Below are positions 7,734 to 15,664 of a DNA stretch of 49,110 bases, in pieces. The stretch is from Anaerolineae bacterium (GTDB lineage: Bacteria > Chloroflexota > Anaerolineae > Aggregatilineales > Phototrophicaceae), in contig JAHDWN010000047.1 in the NCBI GenBank assembly GCA_023382675.1, positions 1 to 49,110 on the forward strand, given 5' to 3'. The notes beneath the pieces are model-generated. The model was not told where the DNA came from and did not search any database. It saw only the letters and a list, made by a program, of their open reading frames with translations. Each line of letters opens with the position of its first letter. Position 1 is the first letter of the stretch. A program made the translations under genes and the position numbers.

Positions 7734-10265
7734 ATGCCTTTTATCGATGCGCCTTCGAATTTCTACCTGGGCCGCGCGGTTGATCCCGCCAGCGGCGAGG
7801 TCAACAGGGACGACGTTGTCTATTACGATTCGCGCGATTTGACGACGCACGGCCTGATCGTCGGCATGACCGGCAGCGGCAAGACCGGCCTCGCCATCGG
7901 CCTGATCGAGGAGGCCATCCTCGACGGCGTGCCCGCCATCCTGGTCGATCCCAAAGGCGACCTCGGCAACCTGCTGCTGGCCTTCCCGGACTTCAAGCCG
8001 GAAGACTTCCAGCCGTGGATTCAGGAAGATGAGGCCCGCCGCGAGAACATGAGCCTGGCCGAACTTGCCGCCAAAAAAGCGGAGCAGTGGCAGACAGGGC
8101 TGGCGGATTGGGACATCACGCCGGAGCGCATGAAGCTGCTCAAAGAATCGGCGGATTACGAGATGTTCATCTACACACCCGGCTCAGAGAGCGGCATCCC
8201 GGTCAGCATCCTCGCCAGCCTGCGCGCGCCCAAGGACGGCTTCGACGCTGACGCGGAGGCCAACCGCGAGCAGATCAGCAGCCTGGTCACGGCGATCCTG
8301 TCGCTGGCGAACATCAGCGCCGAGCCATTGTCCGACCCGCGCCACGTGCTGCTGTCGAACATCTTCGAGTACAACTGGCAGCAGGGGCAGGATCTGACGC
8401 TCGAAACGCTGATCATGCAGACGCAGAAGCCGCCCTTCGATAAGCTCGGCGTCATGCCCGTCAACGACTTCTTCCCGGAGAAAGACCGCTTCGCGCTGGC
8501 GATGGCGCTCAACGCCGTGATCGCGTCGCCGTCGTTCAAGGCCTGGGAAACCGGCGTGCCGATGGACATGCAGAGCCTGCTCTACACCCCCGAAGGCAAG
8601 CCGCGCGTCAGCATCTTCTACATCGCCCACCTGAACGATAACGAGCGCATGTTCGCCATGACGCTCATTTTGGAGACCTTGCTCAACTGGGTGCGCCGCC
8701 AATCCGGCACGGAGAGCCTGCGCGCGCTCCTCTACATCGACGAGATCTTCGGCTTCTTCCCGCCGATCAGCAACCCGCCGAGCAAGATGCCCTTGCTGCG
8801 GCTGCTCAAGCAGGCGCGCGCGTTTGGCGTTGGCGTCGTGCTGGCGACACAGAACCCGGTCGATCTCGACTACAAAGGGCTGTCGAACATCGGCACGTGG
8901 TGGATCGGGCGGCTGCAAACGGATACCGACCGCGAGCGTGTCATTGCCGGGCTGAAGGAGGCCGCCGCCGCGGGCGATACCGATCTCGCGACCGTCAGCC
9001 AGATGATCGCCAATCTCAAGTCGCGCGTGTTCCTGATGCGCAACATCCACGACAAGGGCGTGCCGACGCTGATGACAACGCGCTGGGTCATGAACTACCT
9101 GGCCGGGCCGTTCACCCGCCAGCAAATCGGTGTGCTGATGGCGAACAAGCGCGAGTCTGCGCTGGCAGCGAGCGCCGCACCGGCTGTGGGCGTCGGTCTC
9201 GCCGCCGCGGGTGAGGCTGCACCGGCTGCCCAGCACGCGCCGGATGGCTTCAGCGATCAGCCGCCGGTGCTCAAGGACGTGCAGCAGTTCTTCCTGCCTG
9301 TCGCCATGGATGCGTCTGCCGCCATCCGCAAATGGGAGGACGCGACCCGTGGCCGCGCCGATACGCTGGACGACGCCAGGCTGGCGTTCGTGCCCGCGCT
9401 GCTCGCTCAGGCATCCGTGCTCTACGAGGACAAGCGGGCCGACCTGCGCAGTTACAAGCACTTCGCCTACATCGTGCCCGATCTCGGCTCGTCCGGCTAC
9501 GTGCGCTGGGACGATTACGCCGCCCAGCCGGTCGATAAGCGCCGGTTGGATGCCGAGCCGCGCGGCAGTGCAGTGTTTGGCGACGTGCCCAGCGCGCTGA
9601 CCGACGCCCGTCGCCTGAAGGAACTCGCCAGCGATCTCACGGACACGATCTACAAGCAGGGTGTGCTGACGATCCCCTACAGCGAGGCGTTGAAAATCTA
9701 CGCCAGGCCGGAGGAGGATGAGAGCGAGTTCCGCGCGCGGCTGCGTCAGGCGGCCCGTGAAATGCGCGACAAGGTCATGGATGAGGTGAAAGCGAAGTAC
9801 GACAAGAAGCTGGCGACGCTGGATGAGCGCCTGGGGCGCAAACAGCGCGACGTGCAGGAAGACGAAGCGCGCGTGAATACCACCAACACCCGCGACATCA
9901 CCGACATCGCGCTCGGTGTCTTTGGCGCGCTGACCGGCAGCCGCCGCAGTTCCACCTTGAACAAGATCGGCAAGGCCGCCAGCCGTGCCATCGGCACCAG
10001 CTCCGCCGAGGCCGCGCTCGAAAAGTCGCGCAAGGAAATGGCCGAGGTCGAGGAACAGCTCGACGCCATGCGCCGCGAGATGGACGTGGAGATGAGCGCG
10101 CTCGACAGCGAGTACGATCCCGAAACCATCCGGCTCGACGAGTACGAGATTTCGCCGCTCAAGAAGAACATTGAACTCGACGTGTTCGCGCTTGGCTGGC
10201 TGCCGCACTGGCTGTTCACTGCCAATGGCCGCGCCGAACTCGCGCCCGCCTACGCCACTGAGTGA
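7734..10265 (+). CDS. HerA/VirB4-like ATPase with C-terminal coiled coil
   Basis: An 843-aa ATPase of the HerA-FtsK superfamily type often annotated as an ATP-binding or DUF87-like protein. Walker A GMTGSGKT is at residues 44-51, followed by ILVDPKGDLGNLL. Walker B with acidic residues is LLYIDEIFGFFPP (~332-344), then the sensor-like stretch LATQNPVDLDYKG. A Pro/Ala-rich linker near 480-510 leads to a C-terminal half with a long charged coiled coil (~660-790) around a small Gly/Ser-rich segment. AAAAGGAC precedes the ATG. No nuclease (NurA) partner is adjacent. It is 15 bp upstream of the kinase-FGE gene, suggesting one transcript. DNA translocation is plausible, but the substrate is unknown. 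Confidence 0.85.
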   Translation: MPFIDAPSNFYLGRAVDPASGEVNRDDVVYYDSRDLTTHGLIVGMTGSGKTGLAIGLIEEAILDGVPAILVDPKGDLGNLLLAFPDFKPEDFQPWIQEDEARRENMSLAELAAKKAEQWQTGLADWDITPERMKLLKESADYEMFIYTPGSESGIPVSILASLRAPKDGFDADAEANREQISSLVTAILSLANISAEPLSDPRHVLLSNIFEYNWQQGQDLTLETLIMQTQKPPFDKLGVMPVNDFFPEKDRFALAMALNAVIASPSFKAWETGVPMDMQSLLYTPEGKPRVSIFYIAHLNDNERMFAMTLILETLLNWVRRQSGTESLRALLYIDEIFGFFPPISNPPSKMPLLRLLKQARAFGVGVVLATQNPVDLDYKGLSNIGTWWIGRLQTDTDRERVIAGLKEAAAAGDTDLATVSQMIANLKSRVFLMRNIHDKGVPTLMTTRWVMNYLAGPFTRQQIGVLMANKRESALAASAAPAVGVGLAAAGEAAPAAQHAPDGFSDQPPVLKDVQQFFLPVAMDASAAIRKWEDATRGRADTLDDARLAFVPALLAQASVLYEDKRADLRSYKHFAYIVPDLGSSGYVRWDDYAAQPVDKRRLDAEPRGSAVFGDVPSALTDARRLKELASDLTDTIYKQGVLTIPYSEALKIYARPEEDESEFRARLRQAAREMRDKVMDEVKAKYDKKLATLDERLGRKQRDVQEDEARVNTTNTRDITDIALGVFGALTGSRRSSTLNKIGKAASRAIGTSSAEAALEKSRKEMAEVEEQLDAMRREMDVEMSALDSEYDPETIRLDEYEISPLKKNIELDVFALGWLPHWLFTANGRAELAPAYATE

Positions 10266-10280
10266 GATAACGAGGCTGCC

Positions 10281-12029
10281 ATGTCTAGCGCACTGATCGG
10301 CAAGAACCTGGGCAAGACTCGTGTCGAGTCCGTGATCGGGCACGGTGGTATGGCAGCCGTCTATCTGGGCTTTCAGGAAGACCTGGGTCGCCAGGTCGCG
10401 ATTAAAGTTCTTGAGCATACGCCCCACATCGACAACGAACTGGTGGCGCGTTTCAAACGCGAAGCCCGCACCATCGCCGGGTTGCAGCATCCGCACATTC
10501 TGCCGCTGCACGATTACGGCGAAAACGAGGGCCTGCTGTATCTGGTCTTCCCGTACGTGCGCGGCGGCTCGCTCGGCGATGCACTCAAGACGGGTGCGCT
10601 CAGCCAGGTGCGCATCGAAGCGATCTTGCGCCAGGTCGCGTCCGCGCTCGACTATGCCCATCGTCAAGGCGTGCTGCATCGCGACATCAAGCCGAACAAC
10701 ATCCTGCTCGACGGTGAGGGCAATGCCGTGCTGGCCGATTTCGGCATCGCCCGCTTGATGCAAGACGTGACTGGCACCGACCCGCTGACGCATTCGGGCG
10801 GCATCATCGGTACGCCCGCCTATATGTCGCCAGAGCAGGCGGAGGGGCAGCCGTTGGATGGGCGCAGCGATCTCTACTCGCTGGCAATCGTTGTTTACGA
10901 GCTGTTGGCAGGGCATCGACCGTTTCAGGCAGAGACGCCGGTCAGTCTGCTGATGAAGCAGGTCAACGAGCCGCCCCCGCTGCTGCCGTACTCGCCCGCG
11001 ATCAACCGCGTGATGCAGCAGGCGCTGGCGAAATCCCCGGACGATCGCTACCCGACCGCCACTGCCTTCGCCGAGGCGTTTTCGGCGGCGCTCCAGGAGG
11101 AGACGCTGGCGACCGAAGTGATCAAGACGGTGTCCGACTATTTGCCAAGCCAGGTGCCTGGCGAACCGCCGACGACTGCATCGTACAAACCACCGGCGCG
11201 GATGGATCAACGCTTGTCGTTGGGCGCGCTTGCCGTGCTGGTGATCGCCACCATCGTCGCGCTGGCGACAACCAATTCAGGCGGGACTCCCGCCGTTGCG
11301 ATCGTGCTGACCGGGACGATCGATCCATCGGCAGCGCCCGCTCTGGCGGAGATGCCTACGCATGTCGCGGACGAGGCCGCGGCGGGCTTGCCGCAGATGC
11401 AGGACTTCGACGGCTATGAGATGGTGCTGGTGCCGCCGGGCTGCTTCATGATGGGCGATCAGGGGGATGGCGGCGAGCAGTGCGTTGATGCGCCGTTCTG
11501 GATCGACCGCTTCGAAGTGACCAATGCGCAGTATGGATCGCATGGCGAATGGACGGGCGACCAGCGCCCTCGCGAGAGCGTTACCTGGTTCGAGGCGCGC
11601 GATTTCTGCGAGGCGCGTGGTGGGCGGCTGCCCTCCGAGCGGGAGTGGGAATACGCGGCACGTGGCCCGGACAGCCTCGAATATCCGTGGGGCGCTGCCT
11701 TCAGTCAGAAGCTGGTCGTTTCGGCAGAGACCCGCGCCAGCGGCGAAGGCCCCGCGCCGGTCGGCAGCATCCCGGACGGCGCATCGTGGGTGGGGGCGCT
11801 GGATATGAGCGGCAATGTCTGGGAGTGGACGAACTCACTCTACCGAGATTATCCCTATGCTGACGATGGCCGCGAGAGCCGAACCGACAGCGGCGACCGT
11901 GTGATCCGCGGCGGATCATATCTCGCGAACGACGGCTACGTGCGCAGCGCCAACCGCGCGGGCTTCGACCCGGCGCTGCGATGGGGCGATGTCGGCTTCC
12001 GCTGCGTCCGCGCTGCCGAGGTGGAGTAG
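10281..12029 (+). CDS. Membrane Ser/Thr protein kinase fused to FGE-sulfatase (SUMF1-like) domain
   Basis: A 582-aa three-part protein. The kinase (~1-275) has the Gly-loop GHGGMAAVYLG, VAIKVL with Lys42, HRDIKPNN (133-140), DFG (153-155) and the GTPAYMSPEQ activation segment, so it looks active. A single TM helix lies at ~312-331. The C-terminal ~365-580 is a formylglycine-generating-enzyme/SUMF1-like domain (MVLVPPGCFMMGD, LPSEREWEYAARG, MSGNVWEWTN, RVIRGGSY, GFRCVR). In bacterial fusions such domains usually serve as extracytoplasmic ligand- or peptide-binding modules; whether this one is catalytic is uncertain. Topology predicts a cytoplasmic kinase and an external sensor. It follows the HerA-like ATPase by 15 bp and precedes secreted propellers. 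Confidence 0.93.
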   Translation: MSSALIGKNLGKTRVESVIGHGGMAAVYLGFQEDLGRQVAIKVLEHTPHIDNELVARFKREARTIAGLQHPHILPLHDYGENEGLLYLVFPYVRGGSLGDALKTGALSQVRIEAILRQVASALDYAHRQGVLHRDIKPNNILLDGEGNAVLADFGIARLMQDVTGTDPLTHSGGIIGTPAYMSPEQAEGQPLDGRSDLYSLAIVVYELLAGHRPFQAETPVSLLMKQVNEPPPLLPYSPAINRVMQQALAKSPDDRYPTATAFAEAFSAALQEETLATEVIKTVSDYLPSQVPGEPPTTASYKPPARMDQRLSLGALAVLVIATIVALATTNSGGTPAVAIVLTGTIDPSAAPALAEMPTHVADEAAAGLPQMQDFDGYEMVLVPPGCFMMGDQGDGGEQCVDAPFWIDRFEVTNAQYGSHGEWTGDQRPRESVTWFEARDFCEARGGRLPSEREWEYAARGPDSLEYPWGAAFSQKLVVSAETRASGEGPAPVGSIPDGASWVGALDMSGNVWEWTNSLYRDYPYADDGRESRTDSGDRVIRGGSYLANDGYVRSANRAGFDPALRWGDVGFRCVRAAEVE

Positions 12030-12068
12030 TCACGCCACCAATACCGAACGCGCGGTAATCTGTGCCAG

Positions 12069-12077
12069 TGTTATGAT
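12069..12077 (+). promoter_or_regulatory. Extended -10 promoter element, copy 1
   Basis: TGTTATGAT precedes propeller A. The same 11-mer GTGTTATGATC recurs directly before propeller B at 13018-13028. Confidence 0.4.
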
Positions 12078-12109
12078 CATCCGGCGGGGCGACAAGCGAG
12101 GGGTGAGGG

Positions 12110-13009
12110 ATGGCGGTGTTCGGTCGCGCGGTCGTGCGTATGGTGATCGTGATCTGCGGGGTGCTGGCCGGGGTGCGCGCGGCGGCAGCGCTGACGCCGG
12201 ATGAAGGCATCCTGGCCTTTGCCAGCGACCGCGACGGCGATTATGACATCTATCTGCTCGACGTCCACAGCGGTTACGCGCATAACCTGCGGCGCGGCGA
12301 CCATGATAGCCAGGACGATCAGCCAAGCTGGTCGCCGGACGGGATGCGCCTGGCCTATCGTGCCCATCGCGACGGCACGAACCGGCTGATGATCTACGAC
12401 ATGGCCGCGGGCAGCAGCCGCGAGGTCATGCCGAACGCCATCGGTTCGCCGAGCATGACACCGGTCTGGACGCCGGATGGCACGCAGATTTCGCTGGTCG
12501 TGCCCGGCGGGTTCCTCGGTTTCGTCGATGCGGACAGCGGGCAGACGCAGTACCCGCTGACGACGATCTATCCGCTGACGCATACCTGGGCACCGGATGG
12601 CGGGCAGATCATCTACAGCCGCCCGTACAGCATCTTCTCGGTGCGGTTGTATGCGCTCGACCTGCTGACAGGCCGCCAGCGCTCGTTGACACCGCCGCGC
12701 GGCGCTTACACCTTTCCCGATTGGTCGCCTGCGAATGATGCGCTGGCTGTGATCCACCGGCGCGACATCTATGTGCTCGATCCGGGCTGTTTGCCGGGCT
12801 GTGTCGCGCTTGGGCGGCGGCTGACCGACAGCGCCGAGTTCAAGGTCTGGCCGACGTGGTCGCCGGATGGAAGGCTGATCGCCTTCGAATGTCTGGACAA
12901 CGCCAGCAGCCAGATCTGCCTGATCGATGTCGAGAGCGGGGTGCGCCGCCAGCTCACGCATTCGCCGGATCACGTGCGCAATATCAAGCCCGCGTGGCGA
13001 CCACGCTGA
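12110..13009 (+). CDS. Secreted TolB-like beta-propeller protein, paralog A
   Basis: A 299-aa protein with an N-terminal signal peptide (~1-27, ending near AAAA) followed by PD40/TolB-type propeller blades. The repeated W-S/T-P-D-G signature occurs at least five times (SWSPDGMRLAYRA, VWTPDGTQISLV, WSPDGRLIAFEC). The C-terminal part contains CLPGC and later FEC and QIC, four cysteines also found in the paralogs at 13034 and 24115. It probably acts outside the membrane as a scaffold or ligand-binding protein; no enzyme motif is visible. An extended -10 box TGTTATGAT ends 33 nt before the ATG, and GGGGTGAGGG provides a Shine-Dalgarno. Confidence 0.8.
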   Translation: MAVFGRAVVRMVIVICGVLAGVRAAAALTPDEGILAFASDRDGDYDIYLLDVHSGYAHNLRRGDHDSQDDQPSWSPDGMRLAYRAHRDGTNRLMIYDMAAGSSREVMPNAIGSPSMTPVWTPDGTQISLVVPGGFLGFVDADSGQTQYPLTTIYPLTHTWAPDGGQIIYSRPYSIFSVRLYALDLLTGRQRSLTPPRGAYTFPDWSPANDALAVIHRRDIYVLDPGCLPGCVALGRRLTDSAEFKVWPTWSPDGRLIAFECLDNASSQICLIDVESGVRRQLTHSPDHVRNIKPAWRPR

Positions 13010-13018
13010 GCCTGTTCG

Positions 13019-13027
13019 TGTTATGAT
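13019..13027 (+). promoter_or_regulatory. Extended -10 element, copy 2, possibly giving a leaderless mRNA
   Basis: TGTTATGAT ends only 6 nt before the ATG at 13034, about the distance from a -10 box to a transcription start. No -35 box is apparent. Confidence 0.4.
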
Positions 13028-13033
13028 CGCCGC

Positions 13034-13936
13034 ATGAACCGCCTCTACTTCCGTGCGACAGCGCTGCTCGCGGTTTGCGCCGTGATCGCCGCCCTAGCCA
13101 GCCGCGTGCTCGCGCCGCTGCTGCCCGATCCGGGGCAGATCGCGTTCAGCCGCTATCAAGCGGTGGACGACGACATCTGGTTGATCGACCTGCGCACGCG
13201 CGTGACGGTCGATGTGACGCACGCCCAGACCAGCCGTGAAATCGCGCCTGTGTGGTCGCCCGACGGCAGCCGCCTGGCTTACGTCGTCAGTGGGCTGGCG
13301 AACCAGACGCGTGTCGTCACCCAGGATTTCGCCAACGGCATCCACGACGAGCATGTCTACCGTGTGCTCGGTGGGCAGCTGCGCCCGCGCTGGACAAACG
13401 ACGGCGAGTTGATCATGGCGGCGGAGGATCGGCTGTTCTGGCGGCACAGCCCTCAAATCGGCGAGCGCGTGCTGGCGGTGCTGCGCGCTGGTGGGCTGGC
13501 CGAGGACGGCGCAAGCGTCGGACGTGCCTTCAGCGCGACCAGCCCGACGCCCGACCTGCGCGACGTTGCCCGTTCCAGCGCCGTGATCCACGATCTGGCC
13601 CGCGAGATTGTCAGCTTGTGGTCGCCCGCCTGGTCGCTGGACGAGCGCTATCTGGCCGTGCAAACCTTCATCGGCAAGCAGATCGATCTGGTGGTCATCG
13701 ACAGCGCCTGCTTCGATGGCGCGTGCCCGCGCGTCGCCTGGCGGCTGACCGATACGCCCGCGCCAGATGTCGAGCCTGCCTGGTCGCCGGACAATGCCTA
13801 CGTTGCTTTTAGCTGCAACGACGGCGAAAACCAGGAGATCTGCATCGTCGGCGCGGATGGCGTCGGCCTTCAGCAGATCACGCAGACGCCGCCGGGCGTG
13901 ATCAACCGGATGCCCGCCTGGCGACCGGGGGGATAG
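13034..13936 (+). CDS. Secreted TolB-like beta-propeller protein, paralog B
   Basis: A 300-aa paralog of the preceding gene, 24 bp downstream. It has a signal peptide or N-terminal anchor (~1-28) followed by LAPLLPDPGQIAFSR, a segment nearly identical to that of paralog C at 24115, and propeller blades marked VWSPDGSRLAYV, AWSLDERYLAV and AWSPDNAYVAFSC. The four-Cys pattern is kept (ACFDGAC, FSC, EIC). No Shine-Dalgarno is evident; a -10-like TATGAT lies 6 nt upstream of the ATG, so the mRNA may be leaderless. Likely extracytoplasmic; ligand unknown. Confidence 0.8.
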   Translation: MNRLYFRATALLAVCAVIAALASRVLAPLLPDPGQIAFSRYQAVDDDIWLIDLRTRVTVDVTHAQTSREIAPVWSPDGSRLAYVVSGLANQTRVVTQDFANGIHDEHVYRVLGGQLRPRWTNDGELIMAAEDRLFWRHSPQIGERVLAVLRAGGLAEDGASVGRAFSATSPTPDLRDVARSSAVIHDLAREIVSLWSPAWSLDERYLAVQTFIGKQIDLVVIDSACFDGACPRVAWRLTDTPAPDVEPAWSPDNAYVAFSCNDGENQEICIVGADGVGLQQITQTPPGVINRMPAWRPGG

Positions 13937-14056
13937 GGGGGAGGTACGGGGTGCTCAGTTCTCGGTACTCGGATTAGGTGATGAGTAACGAGGAATGCGT
14001 GATGAGATGCTTTGGTTCTGATGGATCATTCAGTTAGGTTTGAACGGATCAAATTG

Positions 14057-14232
14057 GCTAGTGGTGCTGTTGCCGAATTAATCTCTTCCCTTCATACGCC
14101 CTCACCCTAAATCCCTCTCCCTCAGGGAGAAGGACCTTCAAATGCGCTTTTCTCCCCTTCGCCATGAGGGAGAAGGGGTCGGGGGATGAGGGCAACATGG
14201 CATTTCATGAGTTCGCCAACAGCACCGCTAGT
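14057..14232. mobile_element. MITE-like element, copy 2 (164 bp, perfect target-site duplication)
   Basis: The element body is 14063-14226 (164 bp, identical in length to copy 1). The 15-bp terminal inverted repeats (GGTGCTGTTGCCGAA and TTCGCCAACAGCACC) match at 14 of 15 positions. GCTAGT flanks both ends (14057-14062 and 14227-14232). The interior is the same nested palindrome as in copy 1. It has no coding capacity, so a transposase in trans is required. Confidence 0.85.
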
Positions 14233-14250
14233 AGCGTTAGTATGCTGTTC

Positions 14251-14387
14251 GCCGACGGGTCAACCCGTCGGCTAGATCAAATCAAGCATGCTGAAGATGC
14301 TTCGTTACACTGCTCTTGGATGGGATCTGCTGGTCGAGCACCTTGAGTGTGCTTGATGTTCGTTAGCCGACCGATTGATCGGTCGGC
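14251..14387. repeat. Cluster of four hairpins
   Basis: In order: GCCGACGGGT/ACCCGTCGGC with a 2-nt loop (14251-14272), AAGCAT/ATGCTT (14284-14302), a weaker AGCAC/GTGCT hairpin (about 14337-14353) and GCCGACCGAT/ATCGGTCGGC (14366-14387). The first and last share the GCCGAC/GTCGGC base with different tips, like interchangeable modules. It is probably related to the multi-hairpin repeats at 23921, 28243, 36882 and 47829 but lacks their conserved head. Confidence 0.6.
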
Positions 14388-14552
14388 GACGAAAGCGGTC
14401 AAGATCAGCCATCTCCAAGCCGCACATCCTATCATCTATAGCTGTATGCTCCATGAGTTCTGGGTACTGGGTTCATGGGTGGGTGCCCTGTGCTCGGTTG
14501 GGCTGATTTCACAGTACACGGCGCGGGCAAGTCGATGCCTGCACGCTGGCGA

Positions 14553-15350
14553 TCACGACGATGGTTTTTGACCCATCACTGCCCAGGCGCGGGCGATGAG
14601 CTGGATGGAGCCGTCGGTTTCGGTCGGGATGTCGGCTTGCAGACGATCATGCAGTTGCTGCCGGCGCTCAGCATCCAGTGACAACGCATACTGCGGCGCT
14701 GGGAAATTGCCGAACGTGAACGGCTGCCAGTAGCGCTCAAAACTGTCAAAGACAGTGACCGCATCGAGCGCGTGCAGTGCAACGTGCTGCAAGCCTGCGC
14801 CTTGCCACAACTGCTGGAGTGGATCGGGCTGGCAGATGGGGAAGCGATAGCCTTCATGCAGCGGCCTCGCCTCGGCATCGAGCGCCAATGCCGCATCCCA
14901 GAAGTAGCGCAGAAACTCCATTTTCCCGGCATAGTCCCAGACATAGGCGGCGACGATGCCGCCGGGTTTGGCGACGCGGACGCATTCGCGCAGGGCTTGT
15001 TCCGGCTGGGGAAAGAAATTCAGCGCCAGCCCGCTGACCACAAAATCAAATGTGTCAGCACGGGCAGGCAGCGCCGCCGCGCTCGCTGTCTGAAATGTCG
15101 CGCCCTGGTTGCGCTGGCTGGCATAACGCGCGAAGTCGAGCGATGAATCGACACCCACAGTCGTCCTTGGCTGCGCGTGGGATGAGATTACGCGCGTCAG
15201 TGCGCCCGTGCCGCAGCCCACGTCGAGCCAGGCTGAATCTGCCGTGGGTTGGAGTTGATCGAGAAAGAGCGCGGCCACTTCAGCGCTCCACCGGCCCATG
15301 AAATGCTCGTAGGCATCGCCGGATGCCCACTTCTCAGATGGCATGTTCAT
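14553..15350 (-). CDS. Class I SAM-dependent methyltransferase
   Basis: A 265-aa cytoplasmic methyltransferase of the Methyltransf_11/UbiE-like type. Motif I is WLDVGCGTGALT (~40-51), then GVDSSLDFARYA, an acidic post-motif region ending ADTFDFVVSGLALNFFPQP, and VAKPGGIVAAYVWDYAG. The acceptor cannot be told from sequence. ATGs at 15350 and 15344 are both possible starts. Its GC-rich codon use matches the chromosome, so the accessory island starts only after it. Confidence 0.85.
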   Translation of the reverse strand: MNMPSEKWASGDAYEHFMGRWSAEVAALFLDQLQPTADSAWLDVGCGTGALTRVISSHAQPRTTVGVDSSLDFARYASQRNQGATFQTASAAALPARADTFDFVVSGLALNFFPQPEQALRECVRVAKPGGIVAAYVWDYAGKMEFLRYFWDAALALDAEARPLHEGYRFPICQPDPLQQLWQGAGLQHVALHALDAVTVFDSFERYWQPFTFGNFPAPQYALSLDAERRQQLHDRLQADIPTETDGSIQLIARAWAVMGQKPSS

Positions 15351-15436
15351 GGCTACAGCCTTTCACAACTCAACTATCTGGCTCTTCTGTCGAGTATAAG
15401 CTGAATATACGGGCAGCACACAGAGAAGTATCTGAG

Positions 15437-15571
15437 ATGGAATCGACACGCAGCCAACTGATCCCGGCACTCGCCGTCTACGCTGTGGGCAGTCAGGAAA
15501 ACTATCTCATAAGAAAGCCACTGGATTTATTAGCACAAATTGCGCTACATTCTCAGGCAGATCGTTCCTGA
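15437..15571 (+). pseudogene. 5' remnant of a CPBP-family protease gene
   Basis: An ATG at 15437 opens a frame whose residues ~8-15 (LIPALAVYA) match the N-terminus of the intact CPBP protein at 18078 (LILALAVYA). At DNA level 17 bases are identical (15467-15483 and 18114-18130) within a 25/28 match. After about codon 17 the frame enters AT-rich unrelated DNA and ends at 15571. The simplest reading is that the TIR-NACHT DNA inserted into, or recombined next to, the start of a CPBP gene and left its first codons behind. Confidence 0.6.
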
Positions 15572-15664
15572 GATACAAGCATTACTTCTTCTCATCATCG
15601 ATTCTCTGGAACATATGCGTTGTTTATCAATGCATGCTCAGCGAAATTGATTGAAACACTGCAT

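Larger units (their letters stand above)
13937..14552. other. Repeat-filled intergenic region
   Basis: It begins with a low-complexity GGTACGGGGTGCTCAGTTCTCGGTACTCGG stretch (split in the sequence at about 13944-13973), then MITE copy 2, then a cluster of four hairpins. Small open frames here overlap the repeats and are not considered genes. Confidence 0.6.

Noticed and set aside
8184-11210. A 1008-codon minus-strand open frame
   Set aside because: It is antisense to the HerA-like ATPase and kinase genes, which have clear motifs; its product is Arg/His/Gln-rich with no domain. Long antisense frames are expected from the GC-rich codon bias.
12077-12973. A 298-codon minus-strand open frame
   Set aside because: Antisense to propeller A; the plus strand has signal peptide, WSPDG repeats and a promoter.
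14164-14571. Two small plus-strand ORFs (60 and 74 codons)
   Set aside because: They translate the MITE end and the hairpin cluster; no Shine-Dalgarno or domain.
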